A stretch of DNA of 64,000 bases, from the NCBI RefSeq assembly GCF_012978815.1, contig NZ_LIWR01000001.1, positions 62,001 through 126,000 of the forward strand, given 5' to 3'. The number at the start of each line of letters is the position of its first letter. Position 1 is the stretch's first letter. Of this stretch, positions 15,248 through 24,729 are shown in pieces. This DNA is from Campylobacter sp. RM16189 (lineage in GTDB: Bacteria; Campylobacterota; Campylobacteria; Campylobacterales; Campylobacteraceae). Under the pieces are notes generated by a model. The model searched no databases, had not been told where the DNA came from, and worked only from the letters and a program-made list of their open reading frames with translations. Both the position numbers and the translations under genes were made by a program.

Positions 15248-18086
15248 CTTTTTTGCCCTTTTTAGCCTTCATATCCTCAAGCTCCTCGGCTAAAAATTTA
15301 CCCGTGTAAGAGCCTGTTTTTTTGTGATTTTTAGCCACCTCTTTTACGCTTCCTACGGCTATGATCTTGCCACCCTTGCTACCGCCTTCAGGTCCCATAT
15401 CAACGATATAATCGCAATTTTTAATCACGTCCATATTATGCTCGATCACAAATACCGAATTCCCAAGCTCGACTAGATGATGAAGCACTTGTGTAAGGCG
15501 ATCGACATCGGCAAAGTGAAGCCCCGTTGTAGGCTCATCAAGTATATAAAGCGTATTTCCAGTATCACTTCTGCCAAGCTCCTTTGAGAGCTTCACGCGC
15601 TGAGCTTCGCCGCCGCTTAGCGTAGTTGCGTTTTGCCCAAGCGTGATGTAGCCAAGCCCGACGTCTTGCAGGGTTTTAAGTTTAGCGTAAATTTTAGGAA
15701 CCGCTTTAAAAAACTCTATCGCCTCATCGATACTCATATTTAGCACATCTGCAATACTCTTGCCTTTGTATAAAATTTCTAACGTCTGAGCATTATATCT
15801 AGAGCCGTTACAAGCATCACAAACCACCATCACATCGGGCAAAAAGTGCATCTCTATCTTTATCTCGCCCTCACCTTGGCACTTCTCGCACCTGCCGCCC
15901 TTGACATTAAAGCTAAAACGCCCGATCTTATAGCCTCTAAGCTTTGCTTCCTTAGTCTGCGCAAAGAGATTTCTTATCTCGTCCATCACGCCCGTATATG
16001 TCGCAGGATTTGAGCGTGGCGTGCGGCCTATCGGGCTTTGGTCAAGGTAGATAACTTTATCTAAATTTTCAAGTCCGCTTAAATTCACGCCCGCTATCTT
16101 TTTAACTTTTCTAGCTCTATTTAGCTGCTCTTGCGCTTCAGGAAGCAGGGTTTGAAGTATGAGCGAGCTTTTGCCCGAGCCCGAAACGCCCGTAATACCG
16201 ACTAAATTTCTAAGCGGAAATTTGGCGCTTAAATTTGAGATATTGTTGATATTTACGTTTGAAATTTCTATCCACTTCTCTTGTTTTCTGTTTTTTTGAT
16301 AGTTGATGTTTTTCTCGCCGCTTAGATATAAAGCTGTTGAGGTGTTGGTTTGCATAAGGCTTTTTACATCACCGCTAAATATAATCTCGCCTCCGAATTT
16401 ACCCGCTGCAGGACCGATATCAACTACAAAATCAGCCTCCTCTATCGTCTTTTTATCATGCTCTACCACGATTACGGAGTTGCCTTTTGACTGCAAATTT
16501 CTAAGAGTCTTAATAAGCTTTAAAGTATCTCTTTCATGAAGTCCGATACTTGGCTCATCAAGCACGTACATAACGCCGCTTAGCCCGCTTCCTATCTGGC
16601 TTGCGATACGAATTCTTTGCGCTTCTCCGCCGCTAATCGTGCGCGCGTCCCGCCCAAGCGAGAGATAGCCAAGCCCCACGTCATAAAGAAAATAAAGTCG
16701 CTCGTTTATCTCTTTTAAGATAGGCGAAGCTATCATGCCATCTTGCTCGCTTAGGTAGTCAAATTTGCTAGAGTCTGAGAAAAACGCAACGCAATTTTCT
16801 ATACTCATATCCAAAATTTCACCGATCCCAAGCCCCGCTACGCGCACAGCTAAAGATTGAGGTCTAAGCCTGTGTCCGCCGCAGTTTGAGCAGCCTCTTT
16901 CACTCATATACTCGCCAAAATCCTTGGAGTCTTTTAATAAATCGTAGCTAATCTTTACTGCACCTTCAAATTTACGCGCTATCTTGTGTCTTTTCCAGAA
17001 AAACTCAACCTCTTTTGCATTGCCGTAAAGCACAAGTCGCTTTTCATCTTCACTTAGCTCAAAATATGGCTTTTTGGTGTCGATGCCGTTTTGTTCGCAA
17101 AATGCAAGCAGAAATTTATAATAATAGCTCATATTGTAGCCGTAAAGTAGCTTGATAGCGCCGGTTTCTACGCTTTTTTCCTCGTCTATTATCTTATTCA
17201 TATCAAGGCTGTAGCGAATTCCAAGCCCGTCGCAATGCTCGCAAGCTCCTTTTGGAGAGTTGAAACTAAAACTAAGCGGCTCTAGCGGAGTAAATGAAAT
17301 TTTGCAATCAAAACAAGCCATATGCTCGCTGTAATGTATAAATTTCTCTTTTAAATTTAACTCGTCGGCATTAGTTATCTCGATCTCGACTTCGCCGTAA
17401 CTCTCGCTCAAAGCCTTCTCTACGTCTTGAGCCAGACGCTGAAGGTTTTCATCATCGATAACCAAGCGATCGACTATGACTTTTATGGTGTGCTTTTTAG
17501 TTTTAGCTAGCTCGATTTCCTCATCAAGCCTTACCATCACACCGTCTATTTGGGCTCTTACGAAGCCTTTTGCGCGCAAATTTTCGATTAAGTCCGCCCA
17601 AGTTCCCTTTTTTTCTCGCACAAGCGGAGCGTAAATCACTACTTTAGCGCCCTTAGGAAGCTTTGAAATTTCGTTTATGATATCGCTTGCACTCATCTTT
17701 GATATAGGCTTGCCGCACTGATGACAATGCTGAATCCCAACGCGCGCATAAAGCAACCTCAGATAGTCGTAAATTTCGGTTATTGTGCCGACTGTAGAGC
17801 GAGGGTTTTTGCTTGTGGTTTTTTGATCGATTGCGATTGCAGGCGTTAGTCCTTCGATCTTATCCACATCAGGCTTTCCGACTTTATCCAAAAACTGCCT
17901 TGCATAAGCAGAAAGACTCTCGATATATCGTCTTTGTCCCTCGGCATAAAGCGTATCAAAGGCCAAAGTGCTCTTGCCAGAGCCTGAAAGCCCCGTAAAA
18001 ACTACTAATTTGTTTTTTGGAATTTCTAAATTTATATTTTTTAAGTTGTGCTCGCGGGCACCTGTGATTTTGATTGTATCGTTCAT
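15228..18086 (-). CDS. uvrA: UvrABC excinuclease subunit A
   Basis: Damage-recognition ATPase of nucleotide excision repair. The 952-residue protein has two ABC modules, with Walker A GLSGSGKST near residue 33 and GVSGSGKSS near 635, signature motifs (TISGGEAQRIRIAS, TLSGGEAQRVKLSK) and Cys pairs for zinc (CHQCGKP, CFDCKI, CEHCDG, CSNCGG, CEKCQGEG with CDACNGSR). Length is normal and all motifs are intact. It heads a leftward operon with three overlapping downstream genes, two of them base-excision repair families. uvrB and uvrC are not in the window. A divergent methyltransferase gene begins 110 bp away. Confidence 0.97.
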   Translation of the reverse strand: MNDTIKITGAREHNLKNINLEIPKNKLVVFTGLSGSGKSTLAFDTLYAEGQRRYIESLSAYARQFLDKVGKPDVDKIEGLTPAIAIDQKTTSKNPRSTVGTITEIYDYLRLLYARVGIQHCHQCGKPISKMSASDIINEISKLPKGAKVVIYAPLVREKKGTWADLIENLRAKGFVRAQIDGVMVRLDEEIELAKTKKHTIKVIVDRLVIDDENLQRLAQDVEKALSESYGEVEIEITNADELNLKEKFIHYSEHMACFDCKISFTPLEPLSFSFNSPKGACEHCDGLGIRYSLDMNKIIDEEKSVETGAIKLLYGYNMSYYYKFLLAFCEQNGIDTKKPYFELSEDEKRLVLYGNAKEVEFFWKRHKIARKFEGAVKISYDLLKDSKDFGEYMSERGCSNCGGHRLRPQSLAVRVAGLGIGEILDMSIENCVAFFSDSSKFDYLSEQDGMIASPILKEINERLYFLYDVGLGYLSLGRDARTISGGEAQRIRIASQIGSGLSGVMYVLDEPSIGLHERDTLKLIKTLRNLQSKGNSVIVVEHDKKTIEEADFVVDIGPAAGKFGGEIIFSGDVKSLMQTNTSTALYLSGEKNINYQKNRKQEKWIEISNVNINNISNLSAKFPLRNLVGITGVSGSGKSSLILQTLLPEAQEQLNRARKVKKIAGVNLSGLENLDKVIYLDQSPIGRTPRSNPATYTGVMDEIRNLFAQTKEAKLRGYKIGRFSFNVKGGRCEKCQGEGEIKIEMHFLPDVMVVCDACNGSRYNAQTLEILYKGKSIADVLNMSIDEAIEFFKAVPKIYAKLKTLQDVGLGYITLGQNATTLSGGEAQRVKLSKELGRSDTGNTLYILDEPTTGLHFADVDRLTQVLHHLVELGNSVFVIEHNMDVIKNCDYIVDMGPEGGSKGGKIIAVGSVKEVAKNHKKTGSYTGKFLAEELEDMKAKKGKKDAKSAQ

Positions 18087-18162
18087 GATTATCGCCTAAA
18101 TTTTAAGTTATTTATTTTAATCAAAGCGGTATAAATATCTGATTAATTTTGAAAATTTAAGA

Positions 18163-18168
18163 TATAAT
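18163..18168 (+). promoter_or_regulatory. -10 box upstream of the methyltransferase gene
   Basis: TATAAT within AAGATATAATCAAT, 28 bases before the chosen ATG and preceded by an A/T-rich tract. Confidence 0.55.
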
Positions 18169-18195
18169 CAATAAAAATATTTTAAGGTGGTTTTA

Positions 18196-19791
18196 ATGAA
18201 AGAAATTCAAGATTCCTACGACAATCTCCCCTATTTTTCAAGCGCATTTCCAGAATGCTCTCCGCTAAGAATGGAAGCCGTGGCTTCGTTTTTATCATTT
18301 GCTCCGCCAAGTAGCAAAAGCGCAAAAGTCCTAGAGATAGGGTGTAGCTATGGTGGGAATATATTTCCTTTTGCTATAGCAAATCCGGATGCCAAAGTTG
18401 TCGGCATAGATCTAAGTGAAGTTCAGATAAATAAAGCAAAAGAGCTTGCAAAACAGATGCGTGTGGATAATATAAAATTTATCCAAAAGGATATCTGTGA
18501 GTTAAGCGATGAGGATGTAAAAGAATTTGGCGAATTTGACTATATCATCTGCCATGGAGTTTATAGCTGGGTTCCTGATGCGGTAAAAGACGCAATACTA
18601 AAAAGTATCAAGAAGCTTCTTAGCAAAAACGGTATCGCCTATGTAAGCTATAACGTCTATCCGGGCTGGAAAATAAAAGATATCATCAGGGATTTTTTGA
18701 TATTTGGAACAAAAGAATTAAAAGATGAAAGCGAAATAGTAAAAGCAAACAAAGCAAAGGAGCTTTTAACGGTTTTTAAAGAGTATATGAAATTTTGCTC
18801 TCAAGACGGTGTGAAAGCCGATTTTATGAACGCAAAGCTGCTGCTTGAGCACATTGAAGGAATAGAGAAAGTAAAATCAGATTCTTATATAGTGCATGAG
18901 TATTTGGAATTTTTTAATAATCCTATCTACTTTAAAGATTTTGCAAAAAATCTTGACGATAATGAGCTTACTTACTTAACGGATGTAAACCTTGATGACG
19001 TGTTTAAGGCTGATCTTGGACTGGAAGGCTTTGATGAGTATATAAATGCAAATTTTACAAATAGGATAGATAAAGAGCAGGCTATTGATTTTTTCACGAA
19101 TAAGGTATTTAGAAAAAGTCTCATCGTACACAAAGAGCTAATAGGAGAGGATTTTCACGTAGATATAGGTCCTAGCGAACTTAGTAAACTGCATCTGGTT
19201 GCAACATTTACCAAAGACAAAGACGGCAATTACGTTAGCATCACAAATCAACAGATGAAATCAAACTACAACTGGTTATATCAGGTGTTTAGCGAGGTAT
19301 TTCCGGCAAGTATAAATTTCGCTCAAGTTGCCGAGCTTTTAAAAGACAATGAAAACTCTCTTAAGTCCGCATATATGGGCTTTATGGAAATTTTATCCGC
19401 AGATTGCGCGTTATTTAGCCTTCATGAAAAGCCAAAAATAGCCTATGAGCACGGCAAAACCAGATTAAAAGAGCGCATTAGAGGATATTTTGAATATTTT
19501 AGCGCGGAAGATAATCCTGTAATAATGAATGCCAATGAGTTTAACAATATGCTGGATTTATCAAATTTCGATGCATTTATAGCGCTTAAATTTAATGGCA
19601 AAAATACAATCGAAGATATCATAAACCAAACCGCAAAATTTGCCAAAGAACGCGGTCTTAGCTTTACGCTTACGAGCGATAATTCGCAAGTAAAAACTCA
19701 AACCAAAAAGGAATTTGACAAAGCCGTTAAAGACTATATAAAAGATCTTGAAAACAAGCTAACCTCAGCTTATTTGTTTGAAAATATTTAA
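18196..19791 (+). CDS. SAM-dependent methyltransferase with C-terminal regulatory domain
   Basis: A 531-residue protein with an N-terminal class I methyltransferase domain: motif I KVLEIGCSYGGN near residue 43, the acidic strand VVGIDLSEVQINKAKE, then CHGVYSWVPDA. It is followed by a long C-terminal part of the MethyTransf_Reg type found in a family of bacterial methyltransferases of unknown substrate. The conserved YVSYNVYPGWK segment sits between the two. A GTG three codons upstream is part of the ribosome site AAGGTGG, so ATG 18196 is the better start. It stands alone, divergent from uvrA and convergent with the exporter gene 10 bases on. The substrate is unknown. Confidence 0.85.
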   Translation: MKEIQDSYDNLPYFSSAFPECSPLRMEAVASFLSFAPPSSKSAKVLEIGCSYGGNIFPFAIANPDAKVVGIDLSEVQINKAKELAKQMRVDNIKFIQKDICELSDEDVKEFGEFDYIICHGVYSWVPDAVKDAILKSIKKLLSKNGIAYVSYNVYPGWKIKDIIRDFLIFGTKELKDESEIVKANKAKELLTVFKEYMKFCSQDGVKADFMNAKLLLEHIEGIEKVKSDSYIVHEYLEFFNNPIYFKDFAKNLDDNELTYLTDVNLDDVFKADLGLEGFDEYINANFTNRIDKEQAIDFFTNKVFRKSLIVHKELIGEDFHVDIGPSELSKLHLVATFTKDKDGNYVSITNQQMKSNYNWLYQVFSEVFPASINFAQVAELLKDNENSLKSAYMGFMEILSADCALFSLHEKPKIAYEHGKTRLKERIRGYFEYFSAEDNPVIMNANEFNNMLDLSNFDAFIALKFNGKNTIEDIINQTAKFAKERGLSFTLTSDNSQVKTQTKKEFDKAVKDYIKDLENKLTSAYLFENI

Positions 19792-19801
19792 ATAACAGCT
19801 T

Positions 19802-20539
19802 TTAAGCTATTAAAAATTTTCTAATCGTAATGACAAGGATGGTCGTTATAAGAGCGATCATCCAGTATTTTTGTTTCTTTTTATCTATGGCGTGTGATGT
19901 CTTTACGCCAAAATACACCCCAAACAAAGAGCCAATTCCGATAGCAACACCTATATCGTAATGAACCAGTCCGTGAGAAGCAAGGCTGATAAAGCCCGCA
20001 GTTGAGCTAAACACTACGAAAAAGAGCCCGGTGCTGACTGCTTTTTTGATATCATAGTTTAAAAAGCCGATAAGTGCGGGCATAACAAAAACCGATCCGC
20101 CGATACCCACGCTAATAGCGACAGCTCCCGTGATAAGCCCTATGGCAAACAGTAAAATTTGCGAGCTGTTTTGCTCTCCTTTTGGCTCAAGCGGGCTAGT
20201 TAAAAGCTTAGTTAAATTTATCATCTGAGCGGTAATAAGCGCTCCAAGTAGAAATTTAGACGAAAAGTGAGAGACTATAAATCCGCTGCTAAGCGCACCG
20301 CAAAATCCCCCGAGCCCAAGCACCAAAGCGGGTCTTAAATCAAGCATCTTGGAGCGTAAATTTACAAACGAACCAAAGATGGAGCTAAATACCATCTGCA
20401 TTATGCTAACGCCGATTGCGTATTTGATATCATATCCCAAAAGTATCATCGCAGGCACGACTACCGCGCCGCCTCCGATACCGAAAAACCCCGAAACAAA
20501 ACCGACTAAAACGCCCAAAAAAACATATCCGATAAACAT
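19802..20539 (-). CDS. TauE/SafE family sulfite/anion exporter
   Basis: A 245-residue inner-membrane protein of the TauE/SafE (former DUF81) family, linked to export of sulfite, sulfoacetate or related anions. Two homologous halves start with the family's glycine motif: LVGFVSGFFGIGGGAVVVP near the N-terminus and GAVAISVGIGGSVFVMPAL in the middle. About seven hydrophobic segments are visible. ATG 20539 is preceded by AAAAGG at a good distance, while the ATG 9 codons upstream has no ribosome site. The actual substrate is not deducible. Confidence 0.87.
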   Translation of the reverse strand: MFIGYVFLGVLVGFVSGFFGIGGGAVVVPAMILLGYDIKYAIGVSIMQMVFSSIFGSFVNLRSKMLDLRPALVLGLGGFCGALSSGFIVSHFSSKFLLGALITAQMINLTKLLTSPLEPKGEQNSSQILLFAIGLITGAVAISVGIGGSVFVMPALIGFLNYDIKKAVSTGLFFVVFSSTAGFISLASHGLVHYDIGVAIGIGSLFGVYFGVKTSHAIDKKKQKYWMIALITTILVITIRKFLIA

Positions 20540-20580
20540 CTTTAACCTTTTGGCAAATTTTAGCATTAAGCTTGTTAAAG

Positions 20581-20586
20581 TATAAT
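20581..20586 (+). promoter_or_regulatory. -10 box upstream of the DUF302 gene
   Basis: TATAAT within AAAGTATAATTACG, 41 bases before the GTG start. Confidence 0.5.
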
Positions 20587-20626
20587 TACGTTTTAATCTA
20601 AATCTAAAATTTATAAAGGAGAATAG

Positions 20627-21064
20627 GTGAAAAAACTGTTCATATCGGTAGCTGCGATAGCGTCGCTGGCGTTTGGAGGTGAAAGCATGCTTATAAAAGG
20701 CACAAACAGTCTAAGCGTAGATGAAACAGTAGCTAAATTTAGCAATATCCTTAAAGAAAAAGGCGTTATGCTTTTTGACGTATTTAACCACTCGAAACTA
20801 GCCAAAGAGGCAGGTCTTGAGATGACTGAAACCAGCGTGGTGGTATTTGGCGCACCTAAAGTCGGAACGCTTTTAATGAAGTGCGAACCGCAAATCGCGC
20901 TTGAGCTGCCGATGAAATTTTTAATCTACAAAGACGCAGGCAAAACAACCGTAGCTTACGAGGATATCAAAAATATCGCCAAAAGATACGGTGCTCAAAA
21001 CTGCGACATAGTCGAAAAAATAAGCGGAATACAAGCAAATTTCCACAAAGCTTTAACGGAATAA
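20627..21064 (+). CDS. DUF302 family exported protein
   Basis: A 145-residue protein with a short Sec signal peptide (MKKLFISVAAIASLAFG) and a single DUF302 domain: SVDETVAKFSNILKEKGVMLFDVFNHSKLAKEAG, then VVVFGAPKVGTLLM and LPMKFLIYKD. DUF302 proteins are small, often periplasmic, and of unknown function, with hints of ligand binding. The start is GTG with a strong AAGGAG site. It is monocistronic, with its own -10 box and a stem-loop after the stop. Confidence 0.85.
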   Translation: MKKLFISVAAIASLAFGGESMLIKGTNSLSVDETVAKFSNILKEKGVMLFDVFNHSKLAKEAGLEMTETSVVVFGAPKVGTLLMKCEPQIALELPMKFLIYKDAGKTTVAYEDIKNIAKRYGAQNCDIVEKISGIQANFHKALTE

Positions 21065-21067
21065 TCT

Positions 21068-21087
21068 TAGACCTCTTTTGAGGTCTA
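21068..21087 (+). terminator. Stem-loop after the DUF302 gene
   Basis: Perfect 8-bp arms TAGACCTC and GAGGTCTA around a TTTT loop, 3 bases past the stop. There is no immediate T-run, but a T-rich stretch follows within 25 bases. Confidence 0.55.
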
Positions 21088-21177
21088 TCCCGCTTAAATT
21101 TTAATCTTTTTTACTCAGCGCACTCTACTTTAGCGACCCAAATTTAGCCCTTTATGCATATAAAAGCTCTTTTTACA

Positions 21178-21183
21178 TATAAT
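21178..21183 (+). promoter_or_regulatory. -10 box of the trp operon
   Basis: TATAAT within TACATATAATATTTCAC, 27 bases before trpE. The short leader leaves no room for a Trp-rich leader peptide or attenuator, so regulation is likely by feedback inhibition or other means. Confidence 0.6.
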
Positions 21184-21209
21184 ATTTCACTTATTTTTTA
21201 GGATTTAAT

Positions 21210-22478
21210 ATGCTTTTACTAGAGCCTTTAGTTTATTACGAAGCGATAAGACAAAAATTTAAAAACAGCTTTTTAGCAGAAGATACCGCTCAAGCCATCA
21301 TTGGGATAGATTGCGAGTATATAAGTAGCGATGATGTTGATTTTGCAGGACTTAAGAGCTATTTTTTAACTCAAAAACATAGCGCGCCCTTTGCGGGGCT
21401 TTTTGGAGTTTTAGGCTATGAAAGCGTGAGATATTTTGAAAAAATTCCCGAATTTCAAAGCTCGCAGTATGAATTTCCAAATTTCTTATACGCAAACGCA
21501 AGAGCATATCTGCATTTTGACAAGACAAGCAAAATTTACTCGTTTTACGGCGAAAAGAGCAGATATTACGACTTTTTAAAAGAACTCAAAGAGTCAAATT
21601 TAAAAGCCGAAGATAGCTTTTATCAAATTTGCACGGATTTAGATAAAGAGCGCGAGCATTTTTTAAGCATAACTCAAAAAGCAAAAGAGTATCTATACAG
21701 CGGCGATATCTTTCAAGTCGTGCTTAGCGAGCAGATGAAACTAATAAGCGACATGGACAGCCTTGAGTTTTATAAGTTATTAAGCGAGGCAAACCCAAGC
21801 CCTTATATGTTTCACTTCCCGACTCCGCACGGTGATATCGTAGGCTCAAGCCCGGAGCTGGTGTGCGAAGTAAAAAACTCTCAAATTTTCGCAGCCCCGA
21901 TCGCAGGTACAAGAGGGCGAGGCAAGGACGCCATAGAAGATGAAATGCTTAAAAACGAGCTCATAAATGACGAAAAAGAGCTCGCCGAGCATAAAATGCT
22001 AATCGATCTAGCCAGAAACGACATCGGACGCGTGGCAAAAAGCTCAAGCGTAAGCGTGAAAAACCCGATGCACGTGGTCTTTTATGAAAGCGTTATGCAC
22101 ATGGCTAGCGATGTTTATGGCATGAAACGCGACGATATAAGCTCGTTTGAAGTAGTCTCTAGCGTATTTCCCGCAGGCACGCTCAGCGGAACTCCAAAAA
22201 TTCGCGCCATGGAGATAATATCTGAGCTTGAAAGCTATAAGCGAAACGCGTACGGAGGCGGTATAGGATTTTTTCACTTTAACGGTGACGCTCAGCAAGC
22301 TATCCTCATACGAAGTGCGGTTTTTGTGCCTAAAAACGGTGCTAGCGAGGTGTTTATCCAAGCCGGTGCGGGCATCGTCATAGACAGCGTGGGCGAGAAC
22401 GAATACAAAGAAATTTGCAAAAAACGCGCCTCGGTGCTAAATGTATTTAAAAATAACGCAAGGGAAACTCATAAATGA
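21210..22478 (+). CDS. trpE: Anthranilate synthase component I
   Basis: Converts chorismate plus ammonia (or glutamine via TrpG) to anthranilate, the first step of tryptophan synthesis. The 422-residue protein has the chorismate-binding core: IFQVVLSEQM, PSPYMFHF, SSPELVCEV, PIAGTRGRGKD, DLARNDIGRV, FPAGTLSGTPKIRAMEII and AGAGIV. It is shorter at the N-terminus than enterobacterial TrpE (about 520). Its position as first gene of trpE-GD-F-B-A separates it from the similar PabB. The stop overlaps the trpGD start by 4 bp. Confidence 0.96.
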   Translation: MLLLEPLVYYEAIRQKFKNSFLAEDTAQAIIGIDCEYISSDDVDFAGLKSYFLTQKHSAPFAGLFGVLGYESVRYFEKIPEFQSSQYEFPNFLYANARAYLHFDKTSKIYSFYGEKSRYYDFLKELKESNLKAEDSFYQICTDLDKEREHFLSITQKAKEYLYSGDIFQVVLSEQMKLISDMDSLEFYKLLSEANPSPYMFHFPTPHGDIVGSSPELVCEVKNSQIFAAPIAGTRGRGKDAIEDEMLKNELINDEKELAEHKMLIDLARNDIGRVAKSSSVSVKNPMHVVFYESVMHMASDVYGMKRDDISSFEVVSSVFPAGTLSGTPKIRAMEIISELESYKRNAYGGGIGFFHFNGDAQQAILIRSAVFVPKNGASEVFIQAGAGIVIDSVGENEYKEICKKRASVLNVFKNNARETHK

Positions 22479-24079
22479 TACTTCTGATAGACAACTACGA
22501 CAGCTTCGTATTTAACGTTGAGCAATACATCAAAGAGCTAACCGACGAAGAGGTCATAAGCGTAAGAAACGACAAGATCACGCTTGAAGAAATTCGCAAG
22601 CTAAATCCAAGTAAGATCGTGCTGAGCCCGGGACCTAAGCATCCAAAAGACAGCGGAATTTGTCTTGAAATTTTAAAAAGCGATCTAAACGTGCCGATTT
22701 TGGGAATTTGCCTTGGACATCAGGCGATCGGACTAGTCGGCGGTGCAGTCATAAAGCGTCTTGAAAAGCCGTTTCACGGCAAGACTTCATTTATCGATAT
22801 GCTTGAGGAAAGCCCGCTTTTTGAAGGATTGCCGGCCAAATTTGAGGTTATGCGCTACCATTCGCTTTATGTTGATGAATTGCCGTCAAATTTAAAACCG
22901 CTTGCGATCAGCGATGATGGCGTAATAATGGCACTTCGCGAAGTTAATCGCCCCGTTTTTGGCATACAGTTTCACCCTGAAAGCTACTTCACGCAATACG
23001 GTAAAAAGATAATCGAAAATTTTCTAAACTTTAAAAGCGAAGCCAAAATACAAGAAAGTGAACCTGCGAATTTCAAGAGGTTTTTAATCAAGCTTCAAGA
23101 TAACGTCGGGCTTGACGATAGGGATTTTGAGCAAATTTGCGCGCTGATAGCTTCAAAGGATTACGAGATAACGCAGCTTGCAGCGCTTTTGGTGCTAATT
23201 AGCGAAAAGAGTCTTTATCCAAAGAGTCTTGCAAGCCTCGTTAAAAACATCTTAAAATACTCCCAAACCTACCGCGACGCTTCGCCGATGATAGATCTGT
23301 GCGGAACGGGTGGTGATGGGCTTAAGACGATAAATATCTCAACTGCGGTTTCGTTTATCCTTGCAAGCCTTGGCGTTAAAGTCGCAAAGCACGGCAACAA
23401 GGCGATTTCAAGTAGATCGGGTAGCTCGGATGTGCTTGAAGGCATAAATTTAACCATGTCAAATTCACTAAGCACGCTAAGAGAGCTGCTTGATGAGAAA
23501 AATTTAGCCTTTTTCCATGCGCCGTTTTTTCATCCGCTAGTTGCCGAGGTCAAAGAGGTGCGAGCACGCCTTGGTATAAGGACGGTGTTTAACGTGCTTG
23601 GGCCTATGTTAAATCCAAATTTAAGCCTTAAGAACCAACTTGTAGGCGTATATCACAAGCCTGTTTTAAAGCTTTATGCGCAGACTTTAAAGCTACTTGG
23701 GCGTGAGCATGCACTGGTGGTGCGCGGCGAGGACGGGCTTGATGAGATAAGCTTATGCGATGAGACAAAGATAATCGAGCTTAAAAACGGCGAAATTTAC
23801 GAATACTCCGTAACTCCGGAGCAGTTTGGCTTTAAACGAGCATTTCACAGCGAGATAGAGGGCGGAACTCCCGAAGAAAACGCACAAACTTTGGTTAAAA
23901 TTTTAAAAGGCGAGGAAAGAGGAGCGAAATTTGATATAGTCGTGCTAAACGCGATGTTTGCGCTTTATACGGCAAATTTTGTCGCAAACCCGATGGACGC
24001 AAAGGACGTTATAGTCAAGGCGATTGATAGCGGGCAAGTTTATGAATACTTTAAAGATTATATCGAGGTAAAATCATGA
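22475..24079 (+). CDS. trpGD: Fused anthranilate synthase glutaminase / anthranilate phosphoribosyltransferase
   Basis: Bifunctional 534-residue enzyme. Residues 1-190 are a class I glutamine amidotransferase with nucleophile Cys79 in GICLGHQAIG and His167/Glu169 in FHPES; they supply ammonia to TrpE. Residues from about 200 are the phosphoribosyltransferase, with the PRPP loop DLCGTGGDGLKTINIST and KHGNKAISSRSGSSDVLE. The same fusion occurs in C. jejuni and in E. coli. The start overlaps trpE and the stop overlaps trpF, each by 4 bp (ATGA). Confidence 0.96.
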   Translation: MILLIDNYDSFVFNVEQYIKELTDEEVISVRNDKITLEEIRKLNPSKIVLSPGPKHPKDSGICLEILKSDLNVPILGICLGHQAIGLVGGAVIKRLEKPFHGKTSFIDMLEESPLFEGLPAKFEVMRYHSLYVDELPSNLKPLAISDDGVIMALREVNRPVFGIQFHPESYFTQYGKKIIENFLNFKSEAKIQESEPANFKRFLIKLQDNVGLDDRDFEQICALIASKDYEITQLAALLVLISEKSLYPKSLASLVKNILKYSQTYRDASPMIDLCGTGGDGLKTINISTAVSFILASLGVKVAKHGNKAISSRSGSSDVLEGINLTMSNSLSTLRELLDEKNLAFFHAPFFHPLVAEVKEVRARLGIRTVFNVLGPMLNPNLSLKNQLVGVYHKPVLKLYAQTLKLLGREHALVVRGEDGLDEISLCDETKIIELKNGEIYEYSVTPEQFGFKRAFHSEIEGGTPEENAQTLVKILKGEERGAKFDIVVLNAMFALYTANFVANPMDAKDVIVKAIDSGQVYEYFKDYIEVKS

Positions 24080-24729
24080 AAACAGAGCTTAAAATTTGTG
24101 GTATCAAAAGCGAGGCTGAAGCCAAAAACGTGCTTGAACTCGGAGTAAAATTTATCGGCGTAATCCTTGCAAAAAGCCTAAGGCAAGTAGACATCAAAAC
24201 CGCTAGGCAAATAGCGAATTTAGCTCACAAATTCGGTGCAAAATGTGTAGGGGTATTTGTCGGCGCAAGCGAGTGTTCTTTAACGTCAAGTGGCGAGCAA
24301 AGTAGCTGCGAGATAATGGAAATTTGCGAATTTGCAGGACTTGACGCGGCTCAAATTTACGGAGAGATAAGCGAAAATTTGTACGCAAATTTAAAAGATC
24401 TTGGCGTAAGCGTTTGGAAAGTTTTAAGCGTAAAAGACAAACTTATCGCCACAAACGAACCACATGATTTGGTACTTTATGACTACAAAGGCGAAAATTT
24501 AGGTGGTAACGGAGTGAGTTTTGACTGGGAAATTTTAAAAGACCTAAAGCCTTTTAGTTTCGCATTAGCAGGTGGTATAAACGAAACAAATGCGTTTGAA
24601 GCGCTTAAATTTAAGCCTAAAATTTTGGATATAAACTCACGAGTCGAAGATGAAAATATGATAAAAATTCCAAGCAAGATAAAAGAAATTTTAGACATCG
24701 TAAATAAGGAAGAAGGCAATGAACACTAA
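24076..24729 (+). CDS. trpF: Phosphoribosylanthranilate isomerase
   Basis: Third activity of tryptophan synthesis, an (beta/alpha)8 barrel. The 217 residues begin [14 protein letters not shown], the family's hallmark with its catalytic Cys, followed by [12 protein letters not shown], a [13 protein letters not shown] phosphate loop and the end motif DINSRVED (usual DVSSGVE). It is fused to nothing here, whereas enterobacteria carry TrpCF. No trpC (indole-3-glycerol-phosphate synthase) lies in this cluster, which also fits C. jejuni, where trpC is elsewhere. It overlaps trpB by 11 bp. Confidence 0.94.
   Translation: MKTELKICGIKSEAEAKNVLELGVKFIGVILAKSLRQVDIKTARQIANLAHKFGAKCVGVFVGASECSLTSSGEQSSCEIMEICEFAGLDAAQIYGEISENLYANLKDLGVSVWKVLSVKDKLIATNEPHDLVLYDYKGENLGGNGVSFDWEILKDLKPFSFALAGGINETNAFEALKFKPKILDINSRVEDENMIKIPSKIKEILDIVNKEEGNEH

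Noticed and set aside
18187-18195. GTG start for the methyltransferase
   Set aside because: This GTG is part of the AAGGTGG ribosome site itself; ATG 18196 is correctly spaced.
21184-21209. Trp attenuator or leader peptide before trpE
   Set aside because: Only 26 bases separate the -10 from the ATG and no Trp codons or paired hairpins fit.
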